Assembly (NCBI RefSeq): GCF_023036475.1
Contig: NZ_JAJQKI010000003.1
Span: 310,001 to 374,000, forward strand
Length of the DNA: 64,000 nt
From: Bacillus pinisoli
GTDB taxonomy: Bacteria; Bacillota; Bacilli; Bacillales; SA4
Direction: 5' to 3'
In this document: in pieces, positions 35,083-44,477 of the stretch
How the letters are laid out: the number at the start of each line of letters is the position of its first letter
Numbering within the stretch: position 1 is the stretch's first letter
Position numbers and translations under genes: made by a program
Notes under the pieces: generated by a model
Seen by the model: only the letters and a program-made list of their open reading frames with translations
Databases searched by the model: none
What the model was told of the DNA's origin: nothing

Positions 35083-35156
35083 CCAGGTGACAGGCACCAC
35101 CCGAATTTTGTCGAATACGCCAGGTGACAGGCACCACTCGAATTTTGTCGATTGCA
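35083..35156. repeat. Two 37-bp tandem copies of a GGTGACAGGCACC element
   Basis: Two consecutive 37-bp units (35083-35119, 35120-35156) read CCAGGTGACAGGCACCAC, then (C/T)CGAATTTTGTCGA, then a variable tail. Each contains the imperfect palindrome GGTGACAGGCACC. The first also has TTTTGTCGAAT, which contains a Spo0A-box-like TGTCGAA; the second has TGTCGAT. Confidence 0.8.
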
Positions 35157-35157
35157 C

Positions 35158-35196
35158 AAAAAAAGAGCCAAATCAGAATGATTTAGCTCTTTTTTG
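35158..35196 (-). terminator. Terminator of ytxGHJ
   Basis: AAAAGAGCCAAATCA pairs with TGATTTAGCTCTTTT (one mismatch) around loop GAA directly after the ytxJ stop, with U-tracts on both strands. Confidence 0.88.
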
Positions 35197-35200
35197 ATGA

Positions 35201-35527
35201 TTAGCCAATTAAGGCTTCCGTCAAAGAACGGTTTGTTATTTTCCAATGCGAAGCGTTCCAGATGACTTCACCATTTTTAAAGTGTAATGCTTGAGGAGAT
35301 TCGTGTTTAACTCCATATGTATCTGCTATATAAGTTGATAATGGTCGATCCTCTTGGACATATAGATAGTATGTCGGGATAGTTGAGTTTGCTTCAACGA
35401 ATAGATGATATTCATCAAAAGCAGCGAGACTGACTGGACAGGTTAAGCTGTGTTTGATGAATAAGAAATCATGTTCTTCATTGACTAACTTCTCAAATTC
35501 TTCTACAGTTGAGATTCTTGTTTTCAT
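35201..35527 (-). CDS. ytxJ: Bacilliredoxin-like protein YtxJ
   Basis: A 108-residue thioredoxin-fold protein with a single redox cysteine in HSLTCPVSLAAFDEY, where thioredoxins have CxxC. Related monothiol proteins act on bacillithiol mixed disulfides. It is the last gene of the ytxG-ytxH-ytxJ unit, 26 bases from ytxH, and ends at a strong terminator. GGAGGAG precedes the ATG. Confidence 0.87.
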   Translation of the reverse strand: MKTRISTVEEFEKLVNEEHDFLFIKHSLTCPVSLAAFDEYHLFVEANSTIPTYYLYVQEDRPLSTYIADTYGVKHESPQALHFKNGEVIWNASHWKITNRSLTEALIG

Positions 35528-35553
35528 TGCTGCTCCTCCATTACATACGATGA

Positions 35554-35976
35554 TTAAAAGTTTTGTTTCTCATTTAGTGCAGTTGCCACTTCATCTTGAT
35601 TAGAGACTTCTTCTATAAGCTCTACACCTTCGTTTTCTTCTACATCTGAATCTTCTTGTGTTTCATCCGCTTGAGTAAGTACTTGCTCTTTTGCAGTTTT
35701 TACTTTATCAACTACTTGAGAAGATTGCTCAGATACAGCTTGCGTTAAGCTAATCGTTTTTCTTTTTGCATAATCCGCAAATTCTGACCCTTTTTCCAGA
35801 GCGATTGAGTTGTATTCATTCGTTTTATCCTTTAATACCATTGCCTGTTCGCTTAGGTCATCTCTTAGTTCTTTGCCCGATTTCGGAGCAAGGAATAAGG
35901 CTGCAGCTGCACCCGCTAAGCCCCCAATAAATGCACCTAATACAAATTTACCTGAACCACCTTGATTGTTAGCCAT
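35554..35976 (-). CDS. ytxH: General stress protein YtxH
   Basis: A 140-residue protein with the YtxH signature GKFVLGAFIGGLAGAAAALFLAPKSGKELRDDL, a Gly/Ala-rich hydrophobic hairpin segment, followed by charged helices (coiled-coil-like) and an acidic tail. It abuts ytxG (2 bases between them). AAGGGGGAG precedes the ATG. The molecular role is unknown; in B. subtilis it is induced by stress. Confidence 0.9.
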   Translation of the reverse strand: MANNQGGSGKFVLGAFIGGLAGAAAALFLAPKSGKELRDDLSEQAMVLKDKTNEYNSIALEKGSEFADYAKRKTISLTQAVSEQSSQVVDKVKTAKEQVLTQADETQEDSDVEENEGVELIEEVSNQDEVATALNEKQNF

Positions 35977-35978
35977 TA

Positions 35979-36440
35979 TTAAACTCCCCCTTCAAATTCT
36001 CGTTTAACTTCAACTTGATCTACATTTCTTCTCTTTTGCTTCCATCTATTCCAAACATCGATGGCTGCATTTCCCCATTGAATAGCTTGTGTCACTTTTT
36101 CGCTATTTAATTCTGCTTTTTGTGAAATTGAGGTTGATACATTTTTAATAGAGACATTAAACTTATGTACAGAATCACCAATTTCCTTCACCGAGTGTAC
36201 GACTGAATTTAAAGCTTCTGACTTTTGTTGTAAATCCTCAGCCAATTTATTTGTTTTCGCAAGTAAATCGGTTGTCTCCTTGGTTACCCCTCTCATTTGC
36301 TTTTCTAGGTCAGCAATTGTCCCTGACATTTGTGTTAAAGAACCTTGTAGAGCTGATAATGTCCTAGACAAGTAAATCACTAAAACTAAAAATGAAATAG
36401 CTACAATAGCTGCACTCACGTAGAGTAAATTAATCCACAC
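35979..36440 (-). CDS. ytxG: DUF948 general stress protein YtxG
   Basis: A 153-residue protein with an N-terminal membrane anchor (WINLLYVSAAIVAISFLVLVIYL) and a long helical region rich in heptads (LQGSLTQMSGTIADLEKQM). The start is GTG at 36440 after AAAGGGG. It is the first gene of ytxGHJ and lies behind a sigma-B-type promoter. Confidence 0.88.
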   Translation of the reverse strand: MWINLLYVSAAIVAISFLVLVIYLSRTLSALQGSLTQMSGTIADLEKQMRGVTKETTDLLAKTNKLAEDLQQKSEALNSVVHSVKEIGDSVHKFNVSIKNVSTSISQKAELNSEKVTQAIQWGNAAIDVWNRWKQKRRNVDQVEVKREFEGGV

Positions 36441-36482
36441 ACCTGTGACCCCTTTCTAAAGCTTGTTTCATCTATACTAACT

Positions 36483-36508
36483 TTACCCATAACTAACGTA
36501 TATGAAAC
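36483..36508 (-). promoter_or_regulatory. Sigma-B-type promoter of ytxGHJ
   Basis: GTTTCA (36508-36503), 14 bases, GGGTAA (36488-36483) on the minus strand fits the general-stress consensus GTTTAA-N13/15-GGGTAT and lies 43 bases before the ytxG start. This agrees with the known sigma-B control of the operon in B. subtilis. Confidence 0.75.
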
Positions 36509-36664
36509 ATTATACTCATAAGCAAGTAGAAAGTATAAATCTTTTGTTTACACCTTCTATATGAAAATAGATATTCCTTCTTTTATATCGAATTTTATAA
36601 CACAGCATTTTTCTTACGTTTCGGTTACAATATTTATATATTACATAAAAGGGTGTGTACAAAA

Positions 36665-37780
36665 ATGAAAGATCCCAGAATACAAACTTTAGCAAAGAAT
36701 TTAATTAATTACTCATGTAGATTACAAAAAGGTGAAAAAGTCTTAATTGAAAATTTCGGCCTTCAAAAAGAGCTTGTAACAGCATTAGTTAAAGAAGCTT
36801 ACGCTGCAGGAGCTCACCCATTTGTATCATTAAAAGATGCAACAGTAGATCGCTCGCTACTAATGGGAGCGCAGGAAGAACAGTATGAAATGATGGCTCA
36901 ATTTGAAGCAAACGTTATGAGCGAAATGGACGCTTACATAGGGCTTCGCTCAGGTGACAATATCTCCGAACAATCTGACGTACCTAGTGACAAAATGGCT
37001 ATACACGGAAAAACAATTGGGAAAAAAGTTCACCGTGAAATTCGTGTACCTAAGACAAAATGGGTCGTTCTTAGATTTCCTAATAACTCCATGGCTCAAT
37101 TAGCTAAAATGAGCACAGAAGCATTTGAAGACTTTTACTTCAATGTCTGTAACCTAGACTACGGAAAAATGAGCAATGCCATGGACAGCCTTGTAGAGTT
37201 GATGAACAAAACAGACAAGGTGCGTATTACAGGTCCAGGAACTGATCTTTCATTCTCTATTAAAGATATCCCAGCCATTAAATGTGCTGGAGAAATGAAT
37301 ATCCCTGATGGTGAGGTATATACAGCACCTGTAAGAGATTCAGTCAATGGTGTGATTACGTATAACACCCCTTCACCATATCACGGTTTCACTTTTGAAA
37401 ATGTGAAGCTAACGTTTGAAAACGGAAAGATTGTGGATGCAACAGCAAATGATACAGAGCGCATTACTAAAATATTTGACACAGATGAAGGTGCTCGTTA
37501 CATTGGGGAGTTCGCAATTGGAGTAAACCCTTACATCCTACACCCAATGCAGGATATTCTGTTTGACGAGAAGATTGATGGAAGCTTCCACTTCACACCA
37601 GGTCAAGCATATGAAGATGCTTGGAACGGAAATAATTCTAACATCCACTGGGACATGGTTAATATTCAACGCCCTGAATATGGTGGTGGGGAGATTTACT
37701 TTGATGATGTATTAATTCGTAAAGATGGCCGATTTGTCGTGCCGCAACTTGAGGCATTAAACCCAGAGAACTTAAAATAA
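36665..37780 (+). CDS. ampS: M29 aminopeptidase AmpS
   Basis: A 371-residue metallo-aminopeptidase of the M29 (thermophilic aminopeptidase) family, cytosolic. Metal-site segments include GEMNIPDGEVYTAPVRDSVNG, ARYIGEFAIGVNP and ILFDEKIDGSFHFTPGQAYEDA. ATG at 36665 is used because AAAAGGGTG stands before it; an in-frame GTG 12 bases upstream overlaps that ribosome site. It is transcribed alone, convergent with murC. Function is peptide turnover. Confidence 0.92.
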   Translation: MKDPRIQTLAKNLINYSCRLQKGEKVLIENFGLQKELVTALVKEAYAAGAHPFVSLKDATVDRSLLMGAQEEQYEMMAQFEANVMSEMDAYIGLRSGDNISEQSDVPSDKMAIHGKTIGKKVHREIRVPKTKWVVLRFPNNSMAQLAKMSTEAFEDFYFNVCNLDYGKMSNAMDSLVELMNKTDKVRITGPGTDLSFSIKDIPAIKCAGEMNIPDGEVYTAPVRDSVNGVITYNTPSPYHGFTFENVKLTFENGKIVDATANDTERITKIFDTDEGARYIGEFAIGVNPYILHPMQDILFDEKIDGSFHFTPGQAYEDAWNGNNSNIHWDMVNIQRPEYGGGEIYFDDVLIRKDGRFVVPQLEALNPENLK

Positions 37781-37796
37781 TTCTTTTGTACAGGAC

Positions 37797-37824
37797 AAAA
37801 ACGAGGTGATACTACCTCGTTTTT
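37797..37824 (+). terminator. Terminator of ampS
   Basis: AAAAACGAGGT / ACCTCGTTTTT, an 11-bp stem with a 6-base loop, followed by TGTTTT. Confidence 0.9.
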
Positions 37825-37893
37825 TGTTTTGGATCGCAGAAAGTTTGCACTTTACCTACATGTGCTCCTTGTTGAAAACTAATTTATAGCGTT

Positions 37894-38001
37894 TATGCGT
37901 CTTTCTCGGATTTTATGCGTCAATTTTTTCATATATGCGTCAAATCCAAAATATATGCGTCAAATAACAATTTTATGCGCGATTTTCAAAATATATGCGC
38001 C
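37894..38001. repeat. Array of a TATGCG(TC) core at exactly 20-bp period
   Basis: Six cores start at 37894, 37914, 37934, 37954, 37974 and 37994, exactly 20 bases apart each time. The first four are TATGCGTC, then TATGCGCG and TATGCGCC. The 12-base spacers share only AT-richness. The array lies between the ampS and murC terminators, two convergent genes, and is preceded by TAATTTATAGCGT, the same 13 bases that open the 14.5-kb array region. Confidence 0.88.
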
Positions 38002-38074
38002 TACAAGGAAAAATCAACCAAATCAAAGTGCTCTTTACGCATAAATTGGTGCTCTCTTTTGAACCAGTCAAAAA

Positions 38075-38103
38075 GACATACAATCCACTCGAGATTGTAT
38101 GTC
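38075..38103 (-). terminator. Terminator of murC
   Basis: GACATACAATC / GATTGTATGTC, a perfect 11-bp stem with a 7-base loop; TTTTTGAC follows on the minus strand. Confidence 0.9.
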
Positions 38104-38109
38104 CTCCCT

Positions 38110-39408
38110 TTACACATATGATTTTTCGTAAGCATCTTGGAACTTCTGAATATCTCCAGCTCCCATAAAAATCAAGACACTATTATGATGGGATCTCAAA
38201 ATATCAATGCTATCTTCAGAAATTATACTTGCATTTTCAATTTTTCTTTGCAAGTCCTCAATCTTCAACTCACCCTGTTGCTCTCTTGCAGATCCGAAAA
38301 TATCACATAGATATACCTTATCTGCTAGTTTTAAGCTATCCGCAAATTCCTGCAAGAAAGTTTGCGTTCTAGTAAAAGTGTGAGGCTGGAAGATCGCGAC
38401 TACTTCACGATCCGGGTACTTTTGATTAGCGGCTTCGATCGTTGCCTTAATTTCAGTTGGGTGATGAGCATAATCATCAATTAGCGTTTGATCGCCCACA
38501 TTCTTTTCTGTAAAGCGACGCTTCACACCTTTGTGCGTTTTTAATTGTTCAGCAATGGATTCTGCAGACATCCCTTCGTAATGGCATAATGCAATAACCG
38601 CAAGGGAATTTAGAACATTATGATTACCGAAAGCAGGGATTTCAAAGGATGCATAATAATTATTACGAACAAAAACATCAAAGGCTGTGCCTGTAGTTGA
38701 TTTCACAACATTTCTTGCCTGAAAATCATTATCCTCATCAAATCCGTAAAAAATGACTGGAACATTGGCTTGGATTCTCTGTAAATATTCATCATCACCA
38801 CAAGCAATGATTCCTTTTTTCACTTGTAAGGCCATCTCTTGAAAGGCATCAAAGACATCCTCAATATCCTTAAAATAATCTGGATGATCAAAGTCAATAT
38901 TCGTCATAATGGCATAGTCAGGATGGTACGATAAGAAGTGACGACGATATTCACATGCCTCCACCACAAAATACTTACTACCAGCTGTTCCTTTCCCCGT
39001 ACCATCACCAATAAGATACGAGGTTGGATAAGAACCTGAAATAACGTGAGCCAGTAATCCTGTTGTGGATGTTTTACCATGTGCCCCCGTGATTGCGACA
39101 GTCGTAAACTTCTCCATGAATTCACCTAGAAATTTTGGGTACCTAATAACAGGAATGCCTTCCTTTTCGGCTTCATCTATTTCCTCATGAGTATCTGGAT
39201 AAGCATTACCAGCAATAACGGTCATTGGGGGTTTTATGTTCTCACGATTAAAGGGTAGAATAGGAATTCCCCGCTCTTCTAGTGCTGCTTGCGTAAAAAA
39301 GTATTTCTCCACATCCGAACCTTGTACTTGATAGTTCATATCATGAAGCACTTGTGCTAAAGGGCTCATTCCAGACCCTTTAATTCCTACAAAGTGGTAA
39401 ACTGTCAT
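38110..39408 (-). CDS. murC: UDP-N-acetylmuramate-L-alanine ligase
   Basis: A 432-residue Mur ligase that adds the first amino acid to UDP-MurNAc. N-terminal Rossmann motif [21 protein letters not shown] site [17 protein letters not shown], and [14 protein letters not shown] are all present. ATG 39408 follows GGAGGTT by 8 bases and gives the standard Bacillus length; an upstream in-frame ATG lacks a ribosome site. As in B. subtilis it lies near sftA (ytpT), here separated by a nicotinate phosphoribosyltransferase-like gene. Confidence 0.95.
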   Translation of the reverse strand: MTVYHFVGIKGSGMSPLAQVLHDMNYQVQGSDVEKYFFTQAALEERGIPILPFNRENIKPPMTVIAGNAYPDTHEEIDEAEKEGIPVIRYPKFLGEFMEKFTTVAITGAHGKTSTTGLLAHVISGSYPTSYLIGDGTGKGTAGSKYFVVEACEYRRHFLSYHPDYAIMTNIDFDHPDYFKDIEDVFDAFQEMALQVKKGIIACGDDEYLQRIQANVPVIFYGFDEDNDFQARNVVKSTTGTAFDVFVRNNYYASFEIPAFGNHNVLNSLAVIALCHYEGMSAESIAEQLKTHKGVKRRFTEKNVGDQTLIDDYAHHPTEIKATIEAANQKYPDREVVAIFQPHTFTRTQTFLQEFADSLKLADKVYLCDIFGSAREQQGELKIEDLQRKIENASIISEDSIDILRSHHNSVLIFMGAGDIQKFQDAYEKSYV

Positions 39409-39654
39409 ATAAAGAACCTCCAATATTCAATCAAATGCAACGGTCTATCTGTAAGACAGTATATGTAATTTATCTAATTTTGCGATTGTCCAGTATTCCG
39501 AGCATACTACGTGTAAAACACCCTACCTATTATAACATTGATTTTCTGTTTACACACTCATGCCAAAAGTAGCAACTTATCACTAGATCGATCGCTGGTC
39601 TTATAGGCTTACTGGATGAAAAAACTATTCCAAGGGTTAAACAAAAGCAAAGAG

Positions 39655-39678
39655 AAACTGATAGCAGTCTATCAGTTT
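39655..39678 (-). terminator. Terminator of the nicotinate phosphoribosyltransferase-like gene
   Basis: AAACTGATAG / CTATCAGTTT, a 10-bp stem with a 4-base loop, followed on the minus strand by CTCTTTG. Confidence 0.75.
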
Positions 39679-39701
39679 TTCCATTAAAAAATAGGCTCTA
39701 T

Positions 39702-40799
39702 TTATTCCACTAATTCAAGGCGTGGATTTGGACGGTATCTACGCCCTGCTTTTGCTTCCGGATCACCATTTAGTTCTACATTATCACCCGTAAAACCGAT
39801 ATTGATTTTGAGTAGACTTCCGCCTACCCCGTACATATCAACTGGTACTTGTTGTTCTTCAAATTCTTTAATTCTCTTCTCATTAAAACCGCCACTAACA
39901 ACTATTTTGACATGTTCAAATCCACCGCGGTCTAGCGCCTCGCGTAAAGCAAAGATTAATGGTGGGTTCACACCTCTAGGGTCAAATGTACCTAACACCT
40001 CTGGATGCTTAATAAAATATTGATCAATCATAGTACGTGATGTATCAACACGAACCGCTTTTAATTTTTCACCAAACTCATGTGCTGCTTTTAAGGCATC
40101 TGATATTACATCATTATTATAGTCAACCAGTACAATCAGTTCATCTTCGGGGAACATTTCATGATAGGCTTTTGCAGCCGCCACGACGTCACCATTGAAT
40201 AGCTGGATGAGTGCATGTGGCATGGTGCCCATTCCTTTTTTACCCCACCACTCGTTCATTGCATGAGTAGCCTGTGCTTTGGAGCCACCTATATAAGCAG
40301 CATAGCCATCACCAGCCTGCTGGGTAAAATGATCATCACGGTCTCCCATAAAAATAATTGGTTTTTGGATACCACTTATACCAGCAGCGTTCATCACGTT
40401 ATACACATTAGTTGAAACAGAAGTTCGTCTTGCAAGAATTCCATCTATAATTCCTTCTAAGAAACCAAAGTTCTGATAAGGTCCCTTAATGGTTAATACC
40501 GTTTCAAATGGGCTTATTTTATCTCCATCTTTTAAAGAGTAGATTTCGAGTTCCTCTGGTTGTTCCGCAAAGGTTTTTACCAAGGCGATCACTTCGTCAG
40601 TCCCACAGAGAACGGCATGCTCCTTTTGAAAAAATTGCATTGTCACAATATTATCGGGCTTATACTTCTTCACAATTTCCTTTGTTTTCAAGAAGTACAC
40701 AGCTGAAAACCAGCCTTCCCTTACCCGCTCATCAAATTTGAAAGTGCGATTTGTTAACCTTTTAATTTTTCCTTGAAGCTTTAATTCGATTTCTTTCAT
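39702..40799 (-). CDS. Nicotinate phosphoribosyltransferase-like enzyme
   Basis: A 365-residue protein of the nicotinate/quinolinate phosphoribosyltransferase superfamily, which couples pyridine bases with PRPP in NAD synthesis. Recognisable segments are FDPRGVNPPLIFALREALD, VKIVVSGGFNEKRIKEFE and DMYGVGGSLLKINIGFTGD, the phosphate-binding end of the barrel. ATG at 40799 follows AGGGG, and an earlier in-frame start would add 21 basic residues without a ribosome site. It may be a NAD salvage enzyme; the exact substrate is inferred. The start is 144 bases downstream of sftA on the same strand. Confidence 0.78.
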   Translation of the reverse strand: MKEIELKLQGKIKRLTNRTFKFDERVREGWFSAVYFLKTKEIVKKYKPDNIVTMQFFQKEHAVLCGTDEVIALVKTFAEQPEELEIYSLKDGDKISPFETVLTIKGPYQNFGFLEGIIDGILARRTSVSTNVYNVMNAAGISGIQKPIIFMGDRDDHFTQQAGDGYAAYIGGSKAQATHAMNEWWGKKGMGTMPHALIQLFNGDVVAAAKAYHEMFPEDELIVLVDYNNDVISDALKAAHEFGEKLKAVRVDTSRTMIDQYFIKHPEVLGTFDPRGVNPPLIFALREALDRGGFEHVKIVVSGGFNEKRIKEFEEQQVPVDMYGVGGSLLKINIGFTGDNVELNGDPEAKAGRRYRPNPRLELVE

Positions 40800-40942
40800 G
40801 CCTAGACCCCTATCTCTACCTTTAGACCTTAGTTTTAACGAATTTTTAGTTAAATATTTCACATTCTAAAGTTTTTGTTTACATTGTAACGAAATCAGCC
40901 CTATTACTCAAACGGAAAATACTTTATGGATTAGCCAGCCTA

Positions 40943-43363
40943 TTAATTTGATTGCTTTTCAATAAGCTGATCTTCTGTAATTAACACATCTCTTGGCTTA
41001 CTTCCTTTTTGCTCAGAAATATAACCTTGTTCTTCCATCATCTCAATCAGTCGAGCTGCACGGTTATATCCAATTCTGAACCTTCTTTGTAGACTTGACG
41101 AAGAAGCTCCACCTTGATCTATGACAAATTCACATGCTTCATAAAACAGTTCATCCTCTTCTTGAGTGATAGACGACGATTTAGAAATCAGTTCCTGCTG
41201 TTCAAATAAATATTCTGGTTTTAATTGGGACTTTACAAATGACACTGCCTTTTCAATCTCTTGATCCGATACGAAGTTTCCTTGTAAACGGTACGGCTTA
41301 GAAGAACCATTTTCTAAGAACAACATATCCCCTTTACCTAGTAGCTTATCAGCACCATTTGAGTCAATTATGGTTCTTGAGTCGACTTGTGATGAGACCG
41401 AGAAAGCAATCCTTGTAGGTATATTCGCTTTAATTAACCCTGTTATAACATCAACCGATGGGCGTTGTGTTGCAAGTAATAAATGAATGCCACAGGCTCT
41501 TGCTTTCTGAGCAATTCTACAAATAGATTCTTCTACCTCTCCAGGAGCTACCATCATTAAATCAGCAAGCTCATCAATTACGATAACTAAGTAAGGCATT
41601 TCACCGGAAGGTTCATTATGCTCTCGAACAAGCTCATTATATCTTGAGATATCACGTACCCCTGAGTGGGCAAATCGTTCATATCTTCTCTCCATCTCCT
41701 CAACAGCCCATTTCAATGCAGCGGTTGCTGCCTTCACGTCTGTAATAACAGGACTCACTAGATGAGGAATATCATTATATGGTGCCAACTCGACCATCTT
41801 AGGGTCAATGAGTAAAAGCTTAACTTGGCTAGGATCTGCCTTATATAAGATACTAATCAACATAGCATTGATACAAACACTCTTACCTGAACCAGTAGCT
41901 CCTGCAATTAAACCATGTGGCATTTTCTTTAGATCTGTCACAATCGGCTTTCCTGATATATCTAAGCCTAGTGCCACCGTTAATGGTGAAGAATTGCCTC
42001 TAAACGCTTGACTGCTAATAATCTCACTTAGTAATACAGGTTTACTCTTTTTATTTGGTACCTCAATCCCGATCGTGTTTTTCCCTGGAATTGGTGCCTC
42101 CATACGAATATCTTTTGCAGATAATGCTAGTTTAATATCGTCAGAAAGATTCGTAATCTTATTAACTTTCACTCCTGGCTCAGGATGCACTTCAAATCTA
42201 GTGACGGAAGGCCCTTGTGTAACATTCACAACTTTTGCCCTCACATTGAAGTGGTGTAGTGTTACGTCCAAGAGTTCTTGTTGTTCATGTAACCACTGAT
42301 CATCAACATCGTTATCGTGCTTAGGCATGGTCAAAAAATGAAGTGGCGGAAAGCGATAAACCGGACTTGAAGATAGAGAAGAAGCAGGTTGATGAGTTTC
42401 CTTTTCTTGTCTTTCTTTTAGTCTTTCACGGTCCTGTTTTAGCATCACTACATTAAATGGAACATATTTTTTAGGTGGAGTCTCAACTTGAACAGACTCA
42501 GAGTTCCTCTCTTCTGTCATCACTACTTCATTATCTTTTACGACATCTTCTTCATCTTGAAGAGTGTCTAATACCCATTCTTGAGTTGCTTCCACTTCCT
42601 CAATTTCATAATAAGCCGAAGAAGATGGTTCTTCATCTTGGAATACTTCTACTTCTTGCAAGGTTTCCATATACTCATCTATTTCTTGGTCTTGAACTAG
42701 TTCCGGTTCTTCCATTATTTCAAACTCAGTTACTTCCTGTTCCTCTGGAGCAAAAGACTCTTCTACAAATCCAGCCTCTCCTTGTATCTCTTCTGTCACA
42801 TCTAAATGAACCTCTTCCGCGACAGACATATCGTAGCTTTCATCCGAGCTACTTCCCAATGCTCTTTCTGACTCACTTAGATCAGGTTCAAGCCTTATCA
42901 AAGACTGGTTTCTAGACATACCTTTAGACGCGGGTAATTCATACTCAATTACCTGCTGTTCTTTTTGTACAGTGGAATGAAAACCATGTATCGGGGACGG
43001 GACATCAGTAGGCTTAAAGGAGTGCTTTGGCTGATCTTTAACCGGCTTTTCTACCGGTTTAACCGTTGTCTGTCTTGGTTGCTGTTTTCTAACTTGCTGT
43101 CTTGGTTGTTCGGTTACCTTCTCTCGTTTCCGTTCTGGTCTTCGTTCAATATCCTTTTTCACTTCATCGTCAGAAATCAAAGGGAATCGAAAATTTCCTT
43201 TTGGATATTGATAACTAACCCTAGCATTCATATGTTGATCATCCATCTTTTGGTTCGTACGTACAGTTGGTTGTGTAGTAGTAGTCTGATTTGATTTCGA
43301 ATTCTTCGTTTGTGAATCCTCTCCAACTATAAATCTATAAAATCCTTTAATATATTTAAACAT
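40943..43363 (-). CDS. sftA: Septal DNA translocase SftA (FtsK/SpoIIIE family)
   Basis: An 806-residue soluble FtsK-like pump that clears chromosomes from the closing septum. The first about 330 residues are a variable, Gln/Glu-rich linker without membrane segments. Then come the FtsK beta/alpha domains with Walker [20 protein letters not shown] and Walker [15 protein letters not shown], and a C-terminal winged-helix gamma domain ([27 protein letters not shown]) that reads orienting sequences. ATG at 43363 is chosen; an in-frame GTG just upstream is part of the ribosome site. It corresponds to B. subtilis ytpT; the linker is shorter than in that protein. Confidence 0.93.
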   Translation of the reverse strand: MFKYIKGFYRFIVGEDSQTKNSKSNQTTTTQPTVRTNQKMDDQHMNARVSYQYPKGNFRFPLISDDEVKKDIERRPERKREKVTEQPRQQVRKQQPRQTTVKPVEKPVKDQPKHSFKPTDVPSPIHGFHSTVQKEQQVIEYELPASKGMSRNQSLIRLEPDLSESERALGSSSDESYDMSVAEEVHLDVTEEIQGEAGFVEESFAPEEQEVTEFEIMEEPELVQDQEIDEYMETLQEVEVFQDEEPSSSAYYEIEEVEATQEWVLDTLQDEEDVVKDNEVVMTEERNSESVQVETPPKKYVPFNVVMLKQDRERLKERQEKETHQPASSLSSSPVYRFPPLHFLTMPKHDNDVDDQWLHEQQELLDVTLHHFNVRAKVVNVTQGPSVTRFEVHPEPGVKVNKITNLSDDIKLALSAKDIRMEAPIPGKNTIGIEVPNKKSKPVLLSEIISSQAFRGNSSPLTVALGLDISGKPIVTDLKKMPHGLIAGATGSGKSVCINAMLISILYKADPSQVKLLLIDPKMVELAPYNDIPHLVSPVITDVKAATAALKWAVEEMERRYERFAHSGVRDISRYNELVREHNEPSGEMPYLVIVIDELADLMMVAPGEVEESICRIAQKARACGIHLLLATQRPSVDVITGLIKANIPTRIAFSVSSQVDSRTIIDSNGADKLLGKGDMLFLENGSSKPYRLQGNFVSDQEIEKAVSFVKSQLKPEYLFEQQELISKSSSITQEEDELFYEACEFVIDQGGASSSSLQRRFRIGYNRAARLIEMMEEQGYISEQKGSKPRDVLITEDQLIEKQSN

Positions 43364-43479
43364 GTAAATCACTCTTTCAAAGATAAAAGTTTTCTTCTCT
43401 ATTCTATCAAGAATTTCTTTATTTGGGGGAAGAAATAAAATTCAGTTATATTTAGGAGGGCTGGGAAAAGCCTAACCGA

Positions 43480-43745
43480 GAAAAGGAAGTTGGGACATAA
43501 CTATATGTATATTCCTCAAACACGAATAATCTCTAGATTATTATATTGATTATATATACATGTATTTAAATACTTTGTTACTTTTTAACCAGCTTATTCA
43601 AATATCAAGTGCGTTCCATTGCGCTTCAGACACTCGCTTTCCGCGGGGAGAAAGTCGAGCCTCCTCGGCTTCGCCTGCGGGGTCTCAACCTTTTCTCTTT
43701 TTCCCGCAGGAGTCGAGTGTCCTCCGCTCCATTTCACTAGTTCCT
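43480..43745. repeat. Dispersed GC-rich Bacillaceae intergenic repeat
   Basis: The segment starts with GAAGTTGGGACATAACTATA and includes CATTGCGCTTCAGACACTCGC, CTTTCCGCGGGGAGAAAG, TCCTCGGCTTCGCCTGCGGGG, and CCCGCAGGAGTCGAGTGTCC. ACACTCG pairs with CGAGTGT and CCTCGGC-like stems lie inside, so a long foldback is likely. GC content is far above the surroundings. I recall this sequence type from intergenic regions of many Bacillaceae; it has no coding frame. It lies between the sftA start and the ytpR 3' end. Confidence 0.7.
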
Positions 43746-43773
43746 ATAAATAGTATGAAATCAACAAATAAAG

Positions 43774-43826
43774 ACCCGAACTATTTGGTGTGTAAGGTTC
43801 ATTATGAAACACCTATTAGTTCGGGT
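43774..43826 (-). terminator. Terminator after ytpR
   Basis: ACCCGAACTA (43774-43783) and TAGTTCGGGT (43817-43826) form the base of a long hairpin whose interior also pairs (GGTGT/ACACC). TCTTTATTTG follows on the minus strand. Confidence 0.7.
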
Positions 43827-43870
43827 ATAATGTTGGCTAGAATACTTATATTCCAGCCTCCTGTCCTGCT

Positions 43871-44473
43871 CTATTTAAATTCTTTACCGACTTCATACTC
43901 GTTCTCTAACACTAGAATTCCCTTTTCTTGTGGTGCGTCTGGGATGGCTAATTCACGGGCTGAGCAAATCATACCTGAGGAGGCTACTCCTCTTAGTTCG
44001 GCATCCTTTATGACAAGTCCACTTGGCATAACAGCACCTACTTTTGCAACAACCACCTTTTGTCCGGCTTCAACATTTGGAGCTCCACATACAATTTGTA
44101 GAACTTCTTTCCCTACATCTACCTTGCACACACTTAACTTATCAGCATCTGGATGCTTGATTTTTTCCTTCACTAGTCCTACGACAAATTTAGGAGATAA
44201 ATCAACATTCAGAGGTTCTTGGAATCCATTCCGCTTTAGAATGTCACCTATTTGTAGGACAAGCTCTTCGGTTAAAGTGATGTGACCAGACTCCTTCATC
44301 GTAAGGAAGCTTGTAGCCTGAAATATGTTATAACCCACCGTCTCATTTGTTTCATGATTGAAGATACGTACAACATTTCCCTTCTTCTCGAAAGCTCTAT
44401 GTTCTCTAGCAACATCCTTTATAGAAATTAATAAAGTATCTCCAATACCTTTTTCATTATAAAATACATTCAT
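43871..44473 (-). CDS. ytpR: tRNA-binding-domain protein YtpR
   Basis: A 200-residue protein: an N-terminal domain of about 90 residues, then an EMAP/PheT-type tRNA-binding OB fold with [26 protein letters not shown] and [24 protein letters not shown]. Such proteins bind tRNA elbows in trans. It is the last gene of ytpP-ytpQ-ytpR (4 bases after ytpQ). AGAGGAG precedes the ATG. The cellular role is unknown. Confidence 0.9.
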   Translation of the reverse strand: MNVFYNEKGIGDTLLISIKDVAREHRAFEKKGNVVRIFNHETNETVGYNIFQATSFLTMKESGHITLTEELVLQIGDILKRNGFQEPLNVDLSPKFVVGLVKEKIKHPDADKLSVCKVDVGKEVLQIVCGAPNVEAGQKVVVAKVGAVMPSGLVIKDAELRGVASSGMICSARELAIPDAPQEKGILVLENEYEVGKEFK

Positions 44474-44477
44474 GTTA

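Noticed and set aside
34947-35246. 99-codon frame on the minus strand across the tandem repeats
   Set aside because: It overlaps the ytxJ end and its terminator, crosses the tandem repeats, and has no Shine-Dalgarno.
37894-38001. CRISPR array
   Set aside because: The repeated core is only 8 bp with 12-bp spacers, far below CRISPR repeat and spacer sizes, and no cas genes are present.
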